Assembly: GCF_017814945.1 (NCBI RefSeq)
Contig: NZ_JAGIPX010000005.1
Span: 1-64,000 of the forward strand
Length of the DNA: 64,000 nucleotides
Source: Paraburkholderia sp. LEh10
GTDB lineage: Bacteria; Pseudomonadota; Gammaproteobacteria; Burkholderiales; Burkholderiaceae
Direction: 5' to 3'
The position numbers were made by a program, and so were the translations under genes. Numbering within the stretch: position 1 is the stretch's first letter; each line of letters starts with the position of its first letter. Positions 55,076-64,000 of the stretch are shown one piece after another. Under the pieces are notes generated by a model that searched no databases, had not been told where the DNA came from, and saw only the letters and a program-made list of their open reading frames with translations.

Positions 55076-56512
55076 ATGAGCTACAGGACAGAAGAAATCG
55101 CTTACGTGCAACCCGCGCAAACGGCCGCCACGACTGGCGCGACTCGACAGCAGCGCAGCACCGCTGAATACCGCGCGCTCGACGCCGCGCATCACATTCA
55201 CCCGTTCTCCGACATGGGCGCGCTCAATCGCGCCGGCAGCCGCGTGATCGTGAAAGCGCAAGGCGTTTATCTGTGGGACTCGGACGGCAACAAGATCATC
55301 GACGGCATGGCGGGACTGTGGTGCGTGAACGTCGGTTATGGCCGCAAGGAACTCGCCGACGCAGCCTATAAGCAATTGCAGGAACTGCCTTTCTACAACA
55401 CGTTCTTCAAGACCACCCATCCGCCCGTGATCGAGCTGTCGGCGCTGCTCGCCGAACTGACACCCGCGCCGTTCAATCACTTCTTCTACTGCAACAGCGG
55501 CTCGGAAGGCAACGACACGGTGCTGCGCATCGTTCATCAATATTGGGCGACACAGGGCAAGAAGCTGAAGAAGTTCGTGATCTCGCGCAAGAACGGCTAT
55601 CACGGCTCGACGATCGCGGGCGGCACGCTGGGCGGCATGGGCTACATGCACGAGCAGATGCCTTCGCAGGTCGAGCATATCGTGCATATCGATCAACCGT
55701 ACTGGTTCGGCGAAGGCGGCGACATGACGCCGGAAGCGTTCGGCCTCGAACGCGCTCGCCAGCTCGAAACGGAAATTCTCGAGCTTGGTCCGGAGAACGT
55801 CGCCGCGTTTATCGGTGAGCCTTTCCAGGGGGCGGGCGGCGTGATCTTCCCGCCGTCCACGTACTGGCCGGAAATCCAGCGCATCTGCCGCAAATACGAC
55901 GTGCTGCTCGTCGCGGATGAGGTGATCGGCGGGTTTGGCCGCACGGGCGAATGGTTCGCGCATCAGCACTTCGGCTTCGAGCCCGATCTGATCACGATGG
56001 CCAAGGGCCTGACGAGCGGCTACGTGCCGATGGGTGCCGTCGGCCTGCACGACCGGATCGCGAAGGCGATCATCGAGAACGGCGAGTTCAATCACGGGCT
56101 CACGTATTCGGGCCATCCCGTCGCCGCCGCCGTGGCCGTCGCGAACCTGAAGCTGTTGCGCGACGAGAAGATCGTCGAGCGCGTGAAGAACGAAACGGGA
56201 CCGTACTTCCAGAAGAGCCTGCGTGAAGCGCTGGCGAATCACCCGATCGTCGGCGACGTGGCGGGCACGGGCCTCGTCGCCGGCATTCAGCTCGCCGAGA
56301 ACCCGAAGAAACGCAAGCGCTTCGACAACGGCGGCGACGTCGGCACGATCTGCCGCGACTTCTGCTTCAACGGCAACCTGATCATGCGCGCAACGGGCGA
56401 CCGCATGCTGCTCTCGCCGCCCCTCGTGATCACGAAGAGCGAGATCGACGAGATCGTGTCGAAGGCCAAAAAAGCCATCGACGCCACCGCACAACAACTG
56501 GGGCTTTCGTAA
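55076..56512 (+). CDS. spuC: Putrescine-type class III aminotransferase
   Basis: A 478-residue PLP-dependent omega-aminotransferase. The cofactor Lys310 is in TMAKGLTSGYVPMGAV, preceded by DEVIGGFGRTG. Its size, N-terminal HHIHPFSDMGAL and NGMAGLWCVNVGYGR-like segment resemble Pseudomonas SpuC, which transfers the amino group of putrescine to pyruvate. GGAGG lies 4-5 nt upstream. In this cluster it could act on putrescine or gamma-glutamylputrescine, which matters because the adjacent puuB is broken. Confidence 0.83.
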   Translation: MSYRTEEIAYVQPAQTAATTGATRQQRSTAEYRALDAAHHIHPFSDMGALNRAGSRVIVKAQGVYLWDSDGNKIIDGMAGLWCVNVGYGRKELADAAYKQLQELPFYNTFFKTTHPPVIELSALLAELTPAPFNHFFYCNSGSEGNDTVLRIVHQYWATQGKKLKKFVISRKNGYHGSTIAGGTLGGMGYMHEQMPSQVEHIVHIDQPYWFGEGGDMTPEAFGLERARQLETEILELGPENVAAFIGEPFQGAGGVIFPPSTYWPEIQRICRKYDVLLVADEVIGGFGRTGEWFAHQHFGFEPDLITMAKGLTSGYVPMGAVGLHDRIAKAIIENGEFNHGLTYSGHPVAAAVAVANLKLLRDEKIVERVKNETGPYFQKSLREALANHPIVGDVAGTGLVAGIQLAENPKKRKRFDNGGDVGTICRDFCFNGNLIMRATGDRMLLSPPLVITKSEIDEIVSKAKKAIDATAQQLGLS

Positions 56513-56594
56513 CGGCAGTCAGACCACCGGCGCGGGCGCCGTGACGCACTAAGAACGCGAAACCACCGCCTGTGGGCGCAACTGAAAACGGTCA

Positions 56595-57435
56595 TTGAAC
56601 ATATGGACGCCAGACGCTTCGTGGGTCGACGCGAGCGAAGTGCGTGCGCGGATCGCGTCCGGGCGCTATCTGGCGGGCGTCCATGATGCGCTGTCCGGCC
56701 ACCTGCATCCGCTCAAGTACTGCCTGGGTCTTGCCGATGCCGCGCGGCGCGATGGCGCGCAACTGTTCGCGCCTTCGCCCGTGCTCGAAGTCGTGCGCGG
56801 CGCGCGGCCTGTCGTGCGCACCGCGACGGGCGAGGTGCGCTGCCGCTTCGTCGCTGCATGCGGCAACGCGACGCTCGGCGACGTGCTGCCCGATCGAATC
56901 GCCGCGCGCATTGCGCCCATCGCGTCGTATATCGTGGCGACAGAGCCGCTCGGCAAGGAACGCGCCGATGCGCTCATCAAGGACCGCGCCGCCATCTGCG
57001 ACAACAACTTCTTTCTCGAGTACTTTCGCGTATCGGCCGATCATCGTGTGCTGTTCGGCGGCCGCGCCAGCTCGACGGGTGCGTCGCCCGCACAGCTCGC
57101 CGACGACATCCACGCGCATGGTCGCCGTTTTTCCGCAGATCGCGGACGCGAAGATCGAGTATGCATGGGGCGGCTTCGTTGACATCACGCGCAAGCGCGC
57201 GCCCGATTTCGGCTACATCGATCCGAACTATTTCTACGTGCAGGGTTTTTCGGGTCATGGCGTCGCGCTGACAGTCATCGCGGGGCGCATCGTCGCGAAG
57301 GCCATCGCAGGCGATACGGCGGCGCTCGATCTGTTCGCGCGGCTCAGGCACGCGCGCTTTCCGGGCGGCCCGGCGCTGCGCGGGCCCGCTCTCGAACTGG
57401 GCATGCTCTATCACCGCATTCGCGAGCTGTTCTAA
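56595..57435 (+). pseudogene. puuB: Gamma-glutamylputrescine oxidase (PuuB) pseudogene
   Basis: The frame from 56595 gives YLAGVHDALSGHLHPLKYCL and IASYIVATEPLGKERADALI, typical of the middle of PuuB/DadA-like FAD oxidases. About 180 N-terminal residues, including the FAD-binding GxGxxG, are absent. At about 57114-57118 two bases seem to be lost (GCGC for GCGCGC). The next frame then carries on as RMVAVFPQIADAKIEYAWGG through VQGFSGHGVALTVIAGRIVA to the normal end at 57435. Both lesions would prevent activity. Confidence 0.82.
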
Positions 57436-57566
57436 GCCGCGCTGCAACACGCATCGCACATGACAGAACAGGTTGGACAAGGGCAGAATGTGCTCCTCGC
57501 CTTTGACGCGCCAGGACGGCAGCATTGAAGGCTTACCGTAACCTCCATGTCTACGACGAGGCGTCG

Positions 57567-58577
57567 ATGACTGCCGTGCTCACTTCTGAAATCGCATCGA
57601 AATTCGCTGACCTCGCGCTCGCTCACCTGACGCGCGAGTATCCGAACAAGCTCACTCATTCGCTCGCCGGCCCCGAAGACGTGCAGGGGCCACGTGCGCT
57701 GCATCCCGTCTTCTATGGCAGCTACGACTGGCACTCGTGCGTGCACGGCTACTGGTTGATCTTGCATCTGATCGAACGCTTCCCCGAGTTGCCGCAAGCG
57801 CAACGCATCGTCGCCGTGGTCGACGAGCACTTCACGCAAGACAAGGTCGCGGGCGAGCGCGCGTATCTCGATCTGCCGCACAACCGCGGCTTCGAGCGTC
57901 CCTATGGATGGGCGTGGCTGCTCGCGCTGTCGGGCCAGGTCGCGTCGCTGAAGCTGCCGCAAGCCGAACGCTGGTCGAGCACGATCGCGCCGCTGACAGC
58001 CGCATTCGTCGAGCGCTTCGAAGAGTTCCTGCCGAAGGCGACGTATCCGCTGCGCGTCGGCACGCACTTCAATACGGCGTTCGCGTTGGCGCTCACGCTC
58101 GATTTCGCGCATCGCACGCAACGCGATTCGCTTGCAAAACTGATCGTCGATACGGCGAAGCGCTGGTATTTGAACGATGCCGGATGCCAGGCATGGGAAC
58201 CGTCGGGCGACGAGTTCCTGTCGCCTTCGCTGATGGAAGCGGAGTTGATGCGCCGCGTCCTGCCGCCCGCCGAGTTTGCCGGCTGGTTCACGCGTTTTCT
58301 GCCCGATCTCGCGCAGCATCGGCCCGCGACGCTGTTCGTGCCCGCTACCGTCACCGACCGCAGCGACGGCAAGATCGCCCATCTGGACGGGCTGAACCTG
58401 AGCCGCGCATGGTGCCAGCGCTCGCTTGCGCGCGCGCTGCCGAACGACGATCCGCGCCGCGCCGTGCTCTTCGAAGCAGCCGACGTCCATCTGGAAAGTG
58501 CATTGGCGCATGTCGCGGGCGACTATATGGGTGAGCATTGGCTCGCCACTTTCGCGACGCTCGCGCTGGAAGCGTAG
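57567..58577 (+). CDS. DUF2891 family protein
   Basis: A 336-residue protein of the DUF2891 family, helical and rich in conserved aromatic, His and Trp residues (FYGSYDWHSCVHGYWLILHL, about 51-70; NRGFERPYGWAWLLAL, about 111-126; ACQAWEPSGDEFLSPSLMEA-like near 208). The alpha/alpha-barrel look suggests a sugar-related hydrolase or lyase, but the function is unknown. I chose the ATG at 57567 because GAGG lies 5-6 nt upstream; a TTG at 57525 would add 14 residues. Confidence 0.8.
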   Translation: MTAVLTSEIASKFADLALAHLTREYPNKLTHSLAGPEDVQGPRALHPVFYGSYDWHSCVHGYWLILHLIERFPELPQAQRIVAVVDEHFTQDKVAGERAYLDLPHNRGFERPYGWAWLLALSGQVASLKLPQAERWSSTIAPLTAAFVERFEEFLPKATYPLRVGTHFNTAFALALTLDFAHRTQRDSLAKLIVDTAKRWYLNDAGCQAWEPSGDEFLSPSLMEAELMRRVLPPAEFAGWFTRFLPDLAQHRPATLFVPATVTDRSDGKIAHLDGLNLSRAWCQRSLARALPNDDPRRAVLFEAADVHLESALAHVAGDYMGEHWLATFATLALEA

Positions 58578-58602
58578 CGCTCGCCTGACAAGCGTCACCG
58601 CA

Positions 58603-58639
58603 ATAAAAATGGCCCGTGTCCATCAGGACACAGGCCATT
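58603..58639 (-). terminator. Rho-independent terminator
   Basis: AATGGCC-C-GTGTCC pairs with GGACAC-A-GGCCATT around an ATCA loop (58608-58639), with five A before it on the plus strand. As an RNA on the minus strand it ends in U-run and so belongs to the transporter remnant to its right; it may also stop transcription from the left. Confidence 0.7.
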
Positions 58640-58666
58640 CCGTTGAGCCAACGATGATCGCGTCGA

Positions 58667-58813
58667 TCAGCGTGAAATCTCGTCGAGTGCGACGCCTCGC
58701 GTGCGCGGCCCCATCAATCCGATCACCAGCATCACGATCAGCATCGCGCCCACGATAAACACGAACACGCCCGCCGATCCGAAGTACTTGAGCATCTGTG
58801 GGCCACTGGTCTT
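58667..58813 (-). pseudogene. C-terminal remnant of an MFS transporter
   Basis: This frame ends with KTSGPQMLKYFGSAGVFVFI then VGAMLIVMLVIGLMGPRTRG and VALDEISR before a stop. This is the last helix and tail of a metabolite-proton symporter-type MFS protein. Upstream of about 58813 the frame becomes unrelated sequence, so roughly 400 residues are missing. The intact terminator just after the stop confirms that a minus-strand gene once ended here. Confidence 0.7.
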
Positions 58814-59021
58814 GTCGCGCACTGCACGAACTCTCTGAGCGCTCGACAGATGGACAGAATGGAAAAATGGCAGACTCGCGTCGGCGCGCGAGCGCGATCG
58901 GCTCATGCGTGCGGCTCTCGCGCAGCGGACGCGATCATGAAGGGAAGGCGGTTTGCCCGCGGTGACGCGGCCTGGGCGGAACCTATGTACGCAAGCCGCG
59001 CACGCGCACGTGCAGGCGTGC
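58814..59021. other. Gene-free stretch after the MFS remnant
   Basis: No gene or repeat is supported here. It marks the junction where the rest of the transporter gene was lost. Confidence 0.4.
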
Positions 59022-59291
59022 TCAACGGTGCTCGAAATCCTCAGCCGTAATCAGCACGTGCGTGGCGCCCTTTGCAAGCGCCTTGCGTTCGGCGACAGCG
59101 GCAATGCGGCGCTGGCCGTTGCCGAATGCCTTCGTGAGGTGCGATTCGTCCGCGCCGCGCTCCAGCCAGAAATGCTGTTCCAGCGCATCGCGCGTAATCG
59201 CACACCCTATCGCACGCTTTTGCACGACGATATCGAAAGTCACGGACTGGCCGTTGGTCGAAAGTGCGAAGTTGCGTAAGGACTGTTCCAT
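59022..59291 (-). CDS. DUF1488 family protein
   Basis: An 89-residue protein of the DUF1488 family (VTFDIVVQKRAIGCAITRDA, ALEQHFWLERGADESHLTKA). Small cytosolic proteins of this family are common in Burkholderiaceae, and the function is unknown. I chose the ATG at 59291 because AGAGG lies about 6 nt upstream; a longer frame to 59366 lacks family similarity. It stands alone. Confidence 0.75.
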   Translation of the reverse strand: MEQSLRNFALSTNGQSVTFDIVVQKRAIGCAITRDALEQHFWLERGADESHLTKAFGNGQRRIAAVAERKALAKGATHVLITAEDFEHR

Positions 59292-59792
59292 TTTCAGCCT
59301 CTCGTGAGCTGCGATGTACCTTTGTTTCGTGTTGCTTTCATGAAACATGCGCCGATATTCGCGCACTCGAACTATCTCATTCCGCTCGGCACCAATCAGT
59401 TCGGGCGAACCCTCGAACCTGGCGAAGCAAACGTTTGGTTAGCCGGTGCGTGCCTGTTGTCCGTGCAAACGGCTGGCGAACATCGATAAAAACGTGCGGC
59501 AAGCTGGCATTTTGAAGGGCCGCGCGAGCAGCCCTCATTGCCATCAGACAGACGATTTTATCGGCAGTTGCACCTCGCGTAAGGCAGCGAATTGCACGCG
59601 AACCACACGCAAGTTGCCGGCGAATCGCACGCTTTCCGTCTGACGAAAACCGAGCTTGATCAACGCCGCGCATGCTCTCGTATTCAAGCATACAACGCAA
59701 TCGTTTGCGGCATATGTCAGGTTGCACGCGGGTCGTTTCGTCGTATAAGCCCGTATGATCGGGGCTCTTAAAAGAACGCATACGAAACACCG
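59292..59792. other. Intergenic stretch with a decayed acetyltransferase-like tail
   Basis: No intact gene is supported. On the minus strand about 59544-59690 reads NTRACAALIKLGFRQTESVR then FAGNLRVVRVQFAALREVQL before a stop. This resembles the last part of GNAT acetyltransferases (Asn, then a KLGF motif). The N-terminal part is missing. The promoter of the EamA gene should lie near 59740-59790. Confidence 0.35.
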
Positions 59793-60686
59793 ATGAAGCA
59801 TGCACGCTGGGCAGGACTCTTCTATCTGCTCGTCACGGCGACAGGATGGGCGCTCAACTGGCCGGCGATGAAAGTACTGTTGCGCGAGTGGCCGCCGCTT
59901 TTCTCACGCGGCGTCGCGGGCGTGACGGCGGCGCTTTTGCTCGGCGTCGTTGCCGTCAGCATCGGAGAACAGCTACGCGTGCCGCGCGAGTTCATCCCGC
60001 GCCTGATTCTCGCGGCAGGCACGAATGTCTTTGCATGGATGGGCTTCTCTACGCTATCGATGAAATGGCTCAGCGTGAGCGAAGGCGCGCTGCTCGTCTA
60101 CACGATGCCGATCTGGGCGATGCTGCTCGCGTGGCCCATGCTCGCGCGCAGGCCGTCCGCGATGGAATTTCTCGCGCTGTTGCTCGGCCTCGCCGGAGTG
60201 GTCGTGCTGCTCGGCGGGCGCGGCGTTGCATTCGACGCCGGCAAGATCGCCGGTATCGCGTTCGCGCTGCTCGCCGCTGTTCTATTCGCGCTCGGCACCG
60301 TGATCGCCCGTACGCCGATTCCCGTTGCGCCGATCAGTCTGGTTGCGTGGCAGGTCGGACTCGGCTGCGCACCAATGATCGCCGCGGGGCTGTTGATCGA
60401 GCGTCCCGTTTATGCGTCGCTGCATGCGGACGGCTGGGCCGTGCTGATCTATATGACGCTCGTGCCGATGGGCGTGTGCTATCTCGCGTGGTTCGCGACG
60501 TTGCGCCGGCTGCCGCCGCAGATTGCGTCGATCGGCATGCTGCTCGTGCCCATCATGGGAATCGTCGCCGCGGCGCTCGCGCTCGGCGAGCCGCTGGGCT
60601 GGAAAGAAGCGCTCGCGATGGCGCTGACGCTAAGCGGCGTCGCGCTGGCGTTGCGGCGCAAAGCGCCGCAGACAGAAGCGGAGTGA
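59793..60686 (+). CDS. EamA/DMT-family transporter
   Basis: A 297-residue inner-membrane protein with about ten hydrophobic helices and two EamA repeats (about 5-140 and 150-290). The N-terminal LVTATGWALNWPAMKVLLRE is typical of drug/metabolite transporters. It probably exports or exchanges a small metabolite, substrate unknown. The ATG at 59793 is the only reasonable start, although the ribosome site is weak. It converges on mmsA. Confidence 0.83.
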   Translation: MKHARWAGLFYLLVTATGWALNWPAMKVLLREWPPLFSRGVAGVTAALLLGVVAVSIGEQLRVPREFIPRLILAAGTNVFAWMGFSTLSMKWLSVSEGALLVYTMPIWAMLLAWPMLARRPSAMEFLALLLGLAGVVVLLGGRGVAFDAGKIAGIAFALLAAVLFALGTVIARTPIPVAPISLVAWQVGLGCAPMIAAGLLIERPVYASLHADGWAVLIYMTLVPMGVCYLAWFATLRRLPPQIASIGMLLVPIMGIVAAALALGEPLGWKEALAMALTLSGVALALRRKAPQTEAE

Positions 60687-60788
60687 AACGCAGCCGCGCG
60701 CATGTGTTCGCGACGGCGGTGGACGTGGTTCGCTTCGTCCGTCGCGGCATGCGCTCGCGGCAAACATCGCGAACCACGCGTCAGCACG

Positions 60789-62312
60789 TTACTTCGCGAC
60801 AGGCATCGTGAACTCCGCGCCCTTCGCGATGCTGTCGGGCCAGCGCTGCATGATGCTCTTGTAGCGCGTATAGAAGCGTACGCCCTCTTCGCCGTATGCA
60901 TGGTGATCGCCGAACAGCGAGCGCTTCCAGCCGCCGAACGAGTGCCACGCCATCGGCACGGGAATCGGCACGTTGATGCCGACCATGCCGACCTGGATCT
61001 GCCGGCCGAACGCTCGCGCCACGCCGCCGTCCGACGTGAACAGCGACACGCCGTTGCCGAACTCGTGGGCGTTGATCAGTTGAACGGCGCTGGCGAAATC
61101 GGGCACGCGCACCACGCACAGCACCGGCCCAAAGATCTCTTCCTTATAGATCTTCATCTGCGTGCCGACCTGGTCGAACAGCGTGCCGCCAATAAAGAAG
61201 CCCGCTTCATTCGCGACGGGAAGCGCGCGGCCGTCGACGATCAGCTTCGCCCCTTGCGCTTCGCCCGACGCGATATAGTCCGTCACTTTCGCCCTGTGCT
61301 CAGCCGTGACGAGCGGGCCCATTTCCGCGTCGGCATTTTCACCGTTTTTGATCACGAGCGACTTCACGCGCGGCACGAGCTTGTCGATCAGCGCGTCGCC
61401 GATATCGCCCACGGCCACCGCCACCGAAATCGCCATGCAGCGCTCGCCAGCCGAACCGTAGGCCGCGCCTATCAATGCATCGACGGCCTGGTCGAGGTCC
61501 GCGTCCGGCATCACGACAAGGTGGTTCTTCGCACCGCCCAACGCCTGCACGCGCTTGCCGTGCTTCGTGGCTTCCGTGTAGATGTATTCGGCGATCGGCG
61601 TCGATCCGACGAACGACAGCGCGGCGACATCGGGATGTTCGATCAGCGCGTCGACGGCAACCTTGTCGCCCTGCACGACATTGAACACGCCATCGGGCAG
61701 CCCCGCTTCCTTCAGCAGCTTCGCGATGAACAGCGACACGGAAGGATCGCGCTCCGACGGCTTCAGCACGAAGGTGTTGCCGCACGCAATCGCGACGGGG
61801 AACATCCAGCACGGCACCATCATCGGGAAGTTGAACGGCGTGATGCCCGCGACCACGCCGAGCGGCTGGCGCAGGTTCCAGTTGTCGATGCCGCCGCCGA
61901 TCTGATCGGTGAAGTCGGTCTTCAACAGATTCGGAATGCCGCACGCGAACTCGACGACTTCGATGCCGCGCACCACTTCGCCTTGCGCATCGGAGAACAC
62001 CTTGCCGTGTTCACGCGTAATCATCAGCGCGAGTTCGTCGTGGTGCCGGTTCAGCAGCTCCTTGAACTTGAAGAGCACGCGTGCGCGCTTGATCGGGGCC
62101 GTCTCGCTCCATGCGGGAAACGCGGCCTGCGCCGCGGCGACGGCGCGCGCGACCTCGTCGGTGTCCGCGAGCGCGAGCGCGCCCGTCACGGCACCCGTCG
62201 CGGGATTGAAGACGTCCTTGAAGCGGCCGCTTTGCGGCTCGACTACGGCGCCACCGATAAAGTGGCTGATTTGTTGCACCGACAGCTCTGCGGTTTCGGT
62301 GACGGCGTTCAT
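60789..62312 (-). CDS. mmsA: CoA-acylating methylmalonate-semialdehyde dehydrogenase
   Basis: A 507-residue aldehyde dehydrogenase of the MMSDH class, converting methylmalonate semialdehyde (or malonate semialdehyde) with CoA and NAD+ to propionyl-CoA (or acetyl-CoA) in valine, inositol or beta-alanine breakdown. Nucleophile Cys292 lies in [11 protein letters not shown]. As expected for the CoA-dependent class, the general-base Glu of ordinary ALDHs is replaced (QALGGAKNH, about 256-264). The start at 62312 has AGGGG about 9 nt upstream. No mmsB is adjacent. Confidence 0.9.
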   Translation of the reverse strand: MNAVTETAELSVQQISHFIGGAVVEPQSGRFKDVFNPATGAVTGALALADTDEVARAVAAAQAAFPAWSETAPIKRARVLFKFKELLNRHHDELALMITREHGKVFSDAQGEVVRGIEVVEFACGIPNLLKTDFTDQIGGGIDNWNLRQPLGVVAGITPFNFPMMVPCWMFPVAIACGNTFVLKPSERDPSVSLFIAKLLKEAGLPDGVFNVVQGDKVAVDALIEHPDVAALSFVGSTPIAEYIYTEATKHGKRVQALGGAKNHLVVMPDADLDQAVDALIGAAYGSAGERCMAISVAVAVGDIGDALIDKLVPRVKSLVIKNGENADAEMGPLVTAEHRAKVTDYIASGEAQGAKLIVDGRALPVANEAGFFIGGTLFDQVGTQMKIYKEEIFGPVLCVVRVPDFASAVQLINAHEFGNGVSLFTSDGGVARAFGRQIQVGMVGINVPIPVPMAWHSFGGWKRSLFGDHHAYGEEGVRFYTRYKSIMQRWPDSIAKGAEFTMPVAK

Positions 62313-62478
62313 GTCTGGGCCCCTGGCTCGTTGAAGACCCGCCAACTGTATCGGCGCAAACGCCGCTATTCCCGATACAGCCGGATACGAATGCACCTCA
62401 CTGTATTGCCGTTTGCCAGACGACCGTGCTGGATCGCGCCTGCTTCCGATGCTCGCTCGATGCACGTTTTCGCTTTCG

Positions 62479-63015
62479 CTACGGCGCTTCGAGCAGATCC
62501 TTGAGCCGCGCCACGGCTTCGTCGGACTCCGCCTGAATCTTCGCGCGCAGCCACGCCGCGTTCAGCAACGCGAACCAGAGCGTCGGCGAGCGGTAGATGA
62601 AGGTGCGCTCGAACTGCGTGCCGTCCGCGGCGGGCCTCAGCGCATAGCTGACGGTGCCGGCGGGCCGCCCTTCGATCATGCCGTCGATCGTCCACTTGTC
62701 CGGACGCTTGCGCTCGACGACCGTCCATACGACCTGTCCGCGCCGCCCCGCAACGCGAAACTCTTCCGTCACCTGCTCGCCGATGTCGAGCGAATGATCC
62801 GTCGCGCCCGTCACCGACAGCGACGACGGGTGCCACGCCGGCCAGTGAAGAGGCGTGGTCACGAAGTCGAAGACAACGGTGCTCGGCCGCGCGATCGGCA
62901 TCAGCGAGACGATGCGCGTCGACAGATCGAGCGCGCGCGGCAACGGGATGAACAGGATCCCGAGCGCAGCCGCCATGCACGCCAACGTGACGATCGTTCG
63001 CAGTAGCGTTTTCAT
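62479..63015 (-). CDS. SRPBCC (polyketide cyclase-like) protein with N-terminal anchor
   Basis: A 178-residue protein. An N-terminal hydrophobic segment (about 3-24) is a signal anchor or signal peptide, followed by a START/SRPBCC ligand-binding fold ([40 protein letters not shown], the central helix and closing strand [10 protein letters not shown]). It probably binds a hydrophobic ligand; function unknown. The start at 63015 gives a clean signal sequence, but its ribosome site is weak. Confidence 0.72.
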   Translation of the reverse strand: MKTLLRTIVTLACMAAALGILFIPLPRALDLSTRIVSLMPIARPSTVVFDFVTTPLHWPAWHPSSLSVTGATDHSLDIGEQVTEEFRVAGRRGQVVWTVVERKRPDKWTIDGMIEGRPAGTVSYALRPAADGTQFERTFIYRSPTLWFALLNAAWLRAKIQAESDEAVARLKDLLEAP

Positions 63016-63254
63016 CGTTGTTCGCGCCGGGTCGGCGCGCGCCAGAATGCACGAGGGAAAATGCCGGCGCTTGATGGGATAAAGGGGGAAGGTGGGCAGC
63101 CGGCCTCGCAATCTTACTGCCGCTGTCTCGCAGCGGTAGCAGCGAATGCGGTCCCCGGCACAATATGCACAAATACGCGCGCACGCGCGCAGACGCGGAC
63201 GAACGCCGCAGCGCACATTCACGTCATGCCGTCACGCCCAGGCGATTGTCACTG

Positions 63255-63671
63255 ATGCAAGCTCTCCCGTTACGTCTGCACCCCGGCCAGGACCTGCGCG
63301 ACGCTATCGAAGACGCCACGCGCCAGCTTGGCGCTTGCGCCGCGTTCGTCGTCCAGGGCATCGGCAGCCTCAGCGCCGCGCAACTGCGCTTTGCCGGCGT
63401 GGACCAGCCAGCCGCACTGCGCGAAGACCTCGAAATCCTGACGCTCGCTGGATCGGTAGCACGGGAAGGCGCGCACCTGCACATGTCGGTCGCCGACGCG
63501 CAGGGGCGCGTCTATGGCGGACATGTCGCGCGCGGCTGCGTCGTGCGAACGACGGTTGAAGTTCTGCTCGCGCTGCTGCCGGATCACACGTTCTCGCGGG
63601 AGCCGGATCCGCAAACGGGGTTCATGGAACTGTTCATACGCAACCGGCCACATGGCATCGAAGGGAAATAG
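63255..63671 (+). CDS. PPC (DUF296) domain protein
   Basis: A 138-residue protein made of a single PPC/DUF296 domain (LRLHPGQDLRDAIEDATRQL, AAFVVQGIGSLSAAQLRFAG, HLHMSVADAQGRVYGGHVAR, GCVVRTTVEVLLALL). The family binds DNA in plants, while bacterial stand-alone members are thought to bind a metal or small ligand in a trimer; His pairs here support that. I chose the ATG at 63255 with AGGCG upstream. Confidence 0.8.
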   Translation: MQALPLRLHPGQDLRDAIEDATRQLGACAAFVVQGIGSLSAAQLRFAGVDQPAALREDLEILTLAGSVAREGAHLHMSVADAQGRVYGGHVARGCVVRTTVEVLLALLPDHTFSREPDPQTGFMELFIRNRPHGIEGK

Positions 63672-63884
63672 CCGCCCGGGAAATGGAAGCAGCGGGACGC
63701 AGCGGGACGCAATGTCACGCGCGCGATGCCGCACGGTTGCGCATCTGGCGGCCTGGAACGTTCTTCGCTTGTCTGTTCGATCGACCACAGTCCGCGCGAT
63801 ATAGGAGCGCGCGCGGCAATGCCTTACACTTGTCGGGTCGGAAACGCAGGGTCATTAATCCGTTTGTTCCAGGAGGAAACGTCC

Positions 63885-64000
63885 GTGGCAAATGATCAAA
63901 TGTTGGCGCAGATTTCTGATAAGGCGGGCTTCATCGCCGCGCTCGACCAGAGCGGCGGCTCCACGCCGGGCGCATTGCGGCAGTATGGTATTTCGGACGA
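63885..64000 (+). CDS. Class I fructose-bisphosphate aldolase, 5' end
   Basis: The gene runs off the right edge; 38 codons are visible (VANDQMLAQISDKAGFIAAL, then DQSGGSTPGALRQYGIS). The DQSGGSTPG motif is the N-terminal signature of bacterial class I fructose-bisphosphate aldolase, the Schiff-base enzyme of glycolysis and gluconeogenesis. The start is a GTG at 63885, fixed by an excellent AGGAGG 8 nt upstream (63871-63876). Confidence 0.88.
   Translation, partial: MANDQMLAQISDKAGFIAALDQSGGSTPGALRQYGISD

Noticed and set aside
60702..62504. 600-codon plus-strand frame
   Set aside because: Antisense of mmsA, with no initiation signal and an Arg/His/Val-rich composition.

Overview
The window is high-GC bacterial chromosome with the gene content of a soil or plant-associated Burkholderiaceae member, most likely Paraburkholderia or Caballeronia. 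Evidence for this is the alternative L-rhamnose route, the liu leucine/isovalerate operon, the glutamylated-putrescine (puu) genes and the many small lipoproteins. This placement is inferred from recalled families, not from a search. Most of the window is catabolic. It also carries several broken genes, one AT-rich patch, one tRNA and one candidate small RNA.

Layout. 1-4.4 kb: repeats, then a minus-strand non-phosphorylating L-rhamnose operon (SDR, MFS transporter, rhmD, L-rhamnose 1-dehydrogenase). 4.7-9.1 kb: lipoprotein with response-regulator-like repeats upstream, candidate sRNA, FMN reductase, tRNA-Cys, zinc-ribbon membrane protein and degenerate DNA. 9.1-22.2 kb: a large minus-strand cluster that reads as the 2-ketoarginine/4-guanidinobutyrate branch of arginine use. 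It holds a LysR regulator, a polar amino-acid ABC transporter, a PotABCD-type ABC transporter, an aldehyde dehydrogenase, an AruI-like decarboxylase and a guanidinobutyrase. Three promoters inside it share the same regulatory architecture. 22.6-24.9 kb: a secreted HExxH protease-like gene and AT-rich gene-poor DNA. 24.9-32.6 kb: alanine dehydrogenase, a SAM-cyclase-ATPase-TPR regulator, small proteins, a CapA-like protein and a hydrolase. 32.7-40.5 kb: copper-binding Csp-like protein, lipase plus a broken second copy, ferritin-like protein, amidase, Cdh, desaturase and a PhnD-like protein.

40.5-47.3 kb: liuABCD with a divergent TetR regulator. 47.3-49.8 kb: small stress/envelope proteins, a MarR regulator with strong operators and a dead MFS gene behind it. 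49.8-57.4 kb: puuC, puuR, puuD, puuA, a putrescine-type aminotransferase and a puuB pseudogene. 57.5-64.0 kb: DUF2891, DUF1488, EamA transporter, mmsA, SRPBCC and PPC-domain proteins, and the start of a class I fructose-bisphosphate aldolase.

How they work together. The cluster at 9-22 kb should import arginine or guanidino compounds and convert 2-ketoarginine to 4-guanidinobutyraldehyde, then 4-guanidinobutyrate, then GABA plus urea. The alanine dehydrogenase at 24.9 kb would fit a pyruvate-linked arginine transaminase, which is not in the window. The puu genes degrade putrescine, but their oxidase is broken, so the aminotransferase may carry that step. The strongest new observation is the conserved three-CATG promoter architecture at the guanidino cluster.
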